In this document: positions 5,756-7,295 of the stretch, in pieces | How positions within the stretch are numbered: the stretch's first letter is position 1 | Layout of the letters: every line of letters begins with the position of its first letter | Assembly (NCBI GenBank): GCA_902485915.1 | Contig: CABTMH010000141.1 | Coordinates: forward strand, 1 to 7,295 | Reading direction: 5' to 3' | From: an uncultured Oribacterium sp. | GTDB taxonomy: Bacteria > Bacillota > Clostridia > Lachnospirales > Lachnospiraceae | Length of the DNA: 7,295 nt | Position numbers and translations under genes: made by a program | Notes under the pieces: generated by a model | What the model was told of the DNA's origin: nothing | The model's input: the letters and a program-made list of their open reading frames with translations, nothing else | The model's database searches: none

Positions 5756-5761
5756 TATACT
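5756..5761 (+). promoter_or_regulatory. Possible -10 box for the amidohydrolase gene
   Basis: TATACT (5 of 6 consensus) sits just after the hairpin and 32 bases before the amidohydrolase start. The sequence about 17 bases upstream (TTTTCG, 5733-5738) is a poor -35 box and lies inside the hairpin. An independent promoter is possible but weakly supported. Confidence 0.3.
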
Positions 5762-5792
5762 ACTATATGAAAATTTATAAGGAGGTTTCATC

Positions 5793-7229
5793 ATGGAGGA
5801 TCAGAAGAGGGCTGCTCTTTCGTTTATCGAGCAGCATAAGGATATATTTACTGATGTGGCGGATTACGTCTGGGCACATCCGGAGCTCAGTCTGAAGGAG
5901 TTCCAGTGTGCGGCGTACTATGAGAAGGTGCTCGAGGAGGGTGGCTTCACGGTGGAGAAGGGTGTCGATGGGATCGAGACGGCATTCACCGGAAGCTATG
6001 GTTCGGGTCATCCGGTCATCGGTATCCTCGGTGAGTTCGATGCACTGTCCGGTCTCAGCCAGGTGTGTGGTGCGACGGAGCATCGTCCGATCGTAGAGGG
6101 CGGCGCTGGGCACGGCTGTGGCCACAATATGTTAGGCGCCGGTGCATTGGCCGCGGCGTTTGCGGTGAAGAACTACCTCGAGACGAGTGGTCACGAGGGC
6201 ACGGTGATCTTCTATGGCTGCCCGGGTGAAGAGGGTGGTGCGGCGAAGGCCTTCATGGCGCGTGACAACATGTGGCGCGCCCTCGATGCTGCGTTTAGCT
6301 GGCATCCGGAGGATGTCAATGAAGTAAAGACCGGTACGAACAACTCGACGATTCAGGTTATGTATACCTTCCACGGACGCTCTGCACATGCGGCCGGCGA
6401 CCCGGAGAATGGACGCTCGGCCCTGGATGCGGTGGAGCTCATGAACACGGGCGTGCAGTACCTGCGTGAGCACATGAAGTCCGAGTGTCGCGTGCACTAT
6501 GCCATCACAGATGCCGGTGGAATCTCACCGAATGTCGTGCAGGATCATGCGACAGTGCTCTATATGGTGCGTGCCGGTAAGGTGCGGAATTGTGTGGAGC
6601 TTCAGAAGCGTGTGGATAAGATCGCGGAGGGTGCAGCCCTGATGACTGAGACGACCTTCGAGCGTACCTTCATCGATGGTACGGCGGATCTGGTGCCGAA
6701 CTTCGCATTGGAGAAGGTGCTGTATGATAATTTCGCGCAGGTAGAGCTTCCGACCTATACCGAGGAGGAGCTTGCATTTGCTGGAAAAGTGCATGCGACC
6801 TGTCCGCTCAATACCGCACCGGGCTTCGCACCGACCCTCGACGAGGAGATCCGGGCATACAGTGAGGAGAAGTCGCAGCACGGTACGATACCGATCAACA
6901 ACTACCTCATGCCGCTCTACCACAGCACGGCGTTCTGCGCCGGCTCCACGGATGTCGGGGATGTTTCCTGGCAGACACCGACGGCTCAGATCCAATGCGC
7001 CGGCTTCGTCAGCGGCGCACCAGGCCACAGCTGGCAGAATGTTTCCTGCGGGGGTTCGAGCATCGGCCACAAGGCCCTGCTTCTCGCCGGCAAGGTCCTC
7101 GCACTCAGCGCCATCGACCTCTATGAGAAGCCGGAGCTGCTGAAGGAAGCGAGAGCAGAGTTTGAGAAGCGCACCGAGAGCGGCTACGTATGCCCGATCG
7201 AAGAGGGCGCAAAGCCGGTTACCATATAA
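5793..7229 (+). CDS. abgB: M20 amidohydrolase, AbgB-like (p-aminobenzoyl-glutamate hydrolase subunit B family)
   Basis: The 478-residue product is an M20-family metal-dependent amidohydrolase. It resembles E. coli AbgB (about 480 residues) along its whole length as I recall that sequence, including YGCPGEEGG, SALDAV, RVHYAIT-GGISPNVVQ, KIAEGAALMTETT and STDVGDVSW. AbgB works with AbgA to cleave p-aminobenzoyl-glutamate, a folate breakdown product, to p-aminobenzoate and glutamate. Expected metal ligands and catalytic residues are in GHGCGHN (106-112, Cys109 and His111), PGEEGG (144-149, Glu146 as base and Glu147 as ligand), WHPE (His171) and GHSW (His412). The lid/dimerisation domain covers about 185-295. 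There is no signal peptide, so it is cytoplasmic. A strong AAGGAGG (5779-5785) lies seven bases before the ATG. No AbgA-like or AbgT-like gene is in the window; the neighbour is an amino acid importer. The true substrate may be another N-acyl amino acid. Confidence 0.88.
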   Translation: MEDQKRAALSFIEQHKDIFTDVADYVWAHPELSLKEFQCAAYYEKVLEEGGFTVEKGVDGIETAFTGSYGSGHPVIGILGEFDALSGLSQVCGATEHRPIVEGGAGHGCGHNMLGAGALAAAFAVKNYLETSGHEGTVIFYGCPGEEGGAAKAFMARDNMWRALDAAFSWHPEDVNEVKTGTNNSTIQVMYTFHGRSAHAAGDPENGRSALDAVELMNTGVQYLREHMKSECRVHYAITDAGGISPNVVQDHATVLYMVRAGKVRNCVELQKRVDKIAEGAALMTETTFERTFIDGTADLVPNFALEKVLYDNFAQVELPTYTEEELAFAGKVHATCPLNTAPGFAPTLDEEIRAYSEEKSQHGTIPINNYLMPLYHSTAFCAGSTDVGDVSWQTPTAQIQCAGFVSGAPGHSWQNVSCGGSSIGHKALLLAGKVLALSAIDLYEKPELLKEARAEFEKRTESGYVCPIEEGAKPVTI

Positions 7230-7249
7230 TAAAAGATTGCAGCTGGAGC

Positions 7250-7295
7250 GATTCTGAGTGAAATGGAACATAAATGCTCCATTTCACTCAGAATC
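7250..7295 (+). terminator. 18-bp perfect inverted repeat at the window edge, probable terminator
   Basis: Bases 7250-7267 are the exact reverse complement of 7278-7295 around a ten-base loop. The structure starts 20 bases after the amidohydrolase stop, which suits a terminator. The window ends on its last paired base, so any following T-run is unseen. Its length and perfection also allow a small inverted-repeat element. Confidence 0.55.

Noticed and set aside
6525..7271. 248-codon minus-strand open frame opposite the amidohydrolase gene
   Set aside because: It mirrors the codon pattern of the AbgB-like gene, begins inside the terminal inverted repeat, and its product is Leu/Arg/Cys-rich with no recognisable domain.
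1..7295. CRISPR array, insertion sequence, prophage or defence system
   Set aside because: No regularly spaced repeats, transposase, integrase, phage or defence-type protein motifs are seen on either strand.

Overview
The window looks like chromosomal DNA from a moderately GC-rich Gram-positive anaerobe, most likely a Lachnospiraceae-type Clostridium relative. The clues are strong GGAGG-type ribosome binding sites before most genes, TATAAT promoters, intrinsic terminators, and a solute-binding lipoprotein with a lipobox and a long Ala/Thr/Glu linker. This placement is an inference from style; no taxonomic marker is present.

Layout. Positions 1-209 hold the possible last codons of a + strand gene and two hairpin terminators facing the convergent pgi gene. 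pgi (glucose-6-phosphate isomerase) lies on the minus strand at 210-1790, with a clear extended -10 promoter at 1859-1887. A 336-base divergent intergenic region (1791-2126) carries pgi's promoter, a cluster of GTTAC/GTGAAC dyads and the first copy of a dispersed repeat. Next comes a + strand histidine-phosphatase/phosphoglycerate-mutase-like gene (2127-2717), followed directly by the second copy of the same repeat.

Positions 2718-3023 are a regulatory region with four exact TGCATAA heptamers that resemble ARG boxes, a TATAAT promoter and a possible 11-codon leader peptide. They precede a polar amino acid ABC transporter: binding lipoprotein (3024-4013), an intrinsic terminator and a patch of alternating dyads (4047-4153), permease (4187-4966), and ATPase (GTG start, 4953-5705, overlapping the permease). 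After a hairpin at 5715-5751 comes an M20 amidohydrolase closely resembling AbgB, the p-aminobenzoyl-glutamate hydrolase subunit (5793-7229). The window ends inside or at the edge of an 18-bp perfect inverted repeat.

How the genes fit together. The binding protein captures an amino acid or small conjugate outside the cell, and the permease and ATPase import it. The amidohydrolase could release an amino acid from an amide conjugate in the cytoplasm. The terminator behind the binding-protein gene fits the usual excess of binding protein over membrane parts. The most interesting signals are regulatory: the ARG-box-like array, the alternating dyads between binding protein and permease, and the repeat pair flanking the phosphatase gene. 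I found no clear sign of a wholly new gene system; the coding content belongs to known families.
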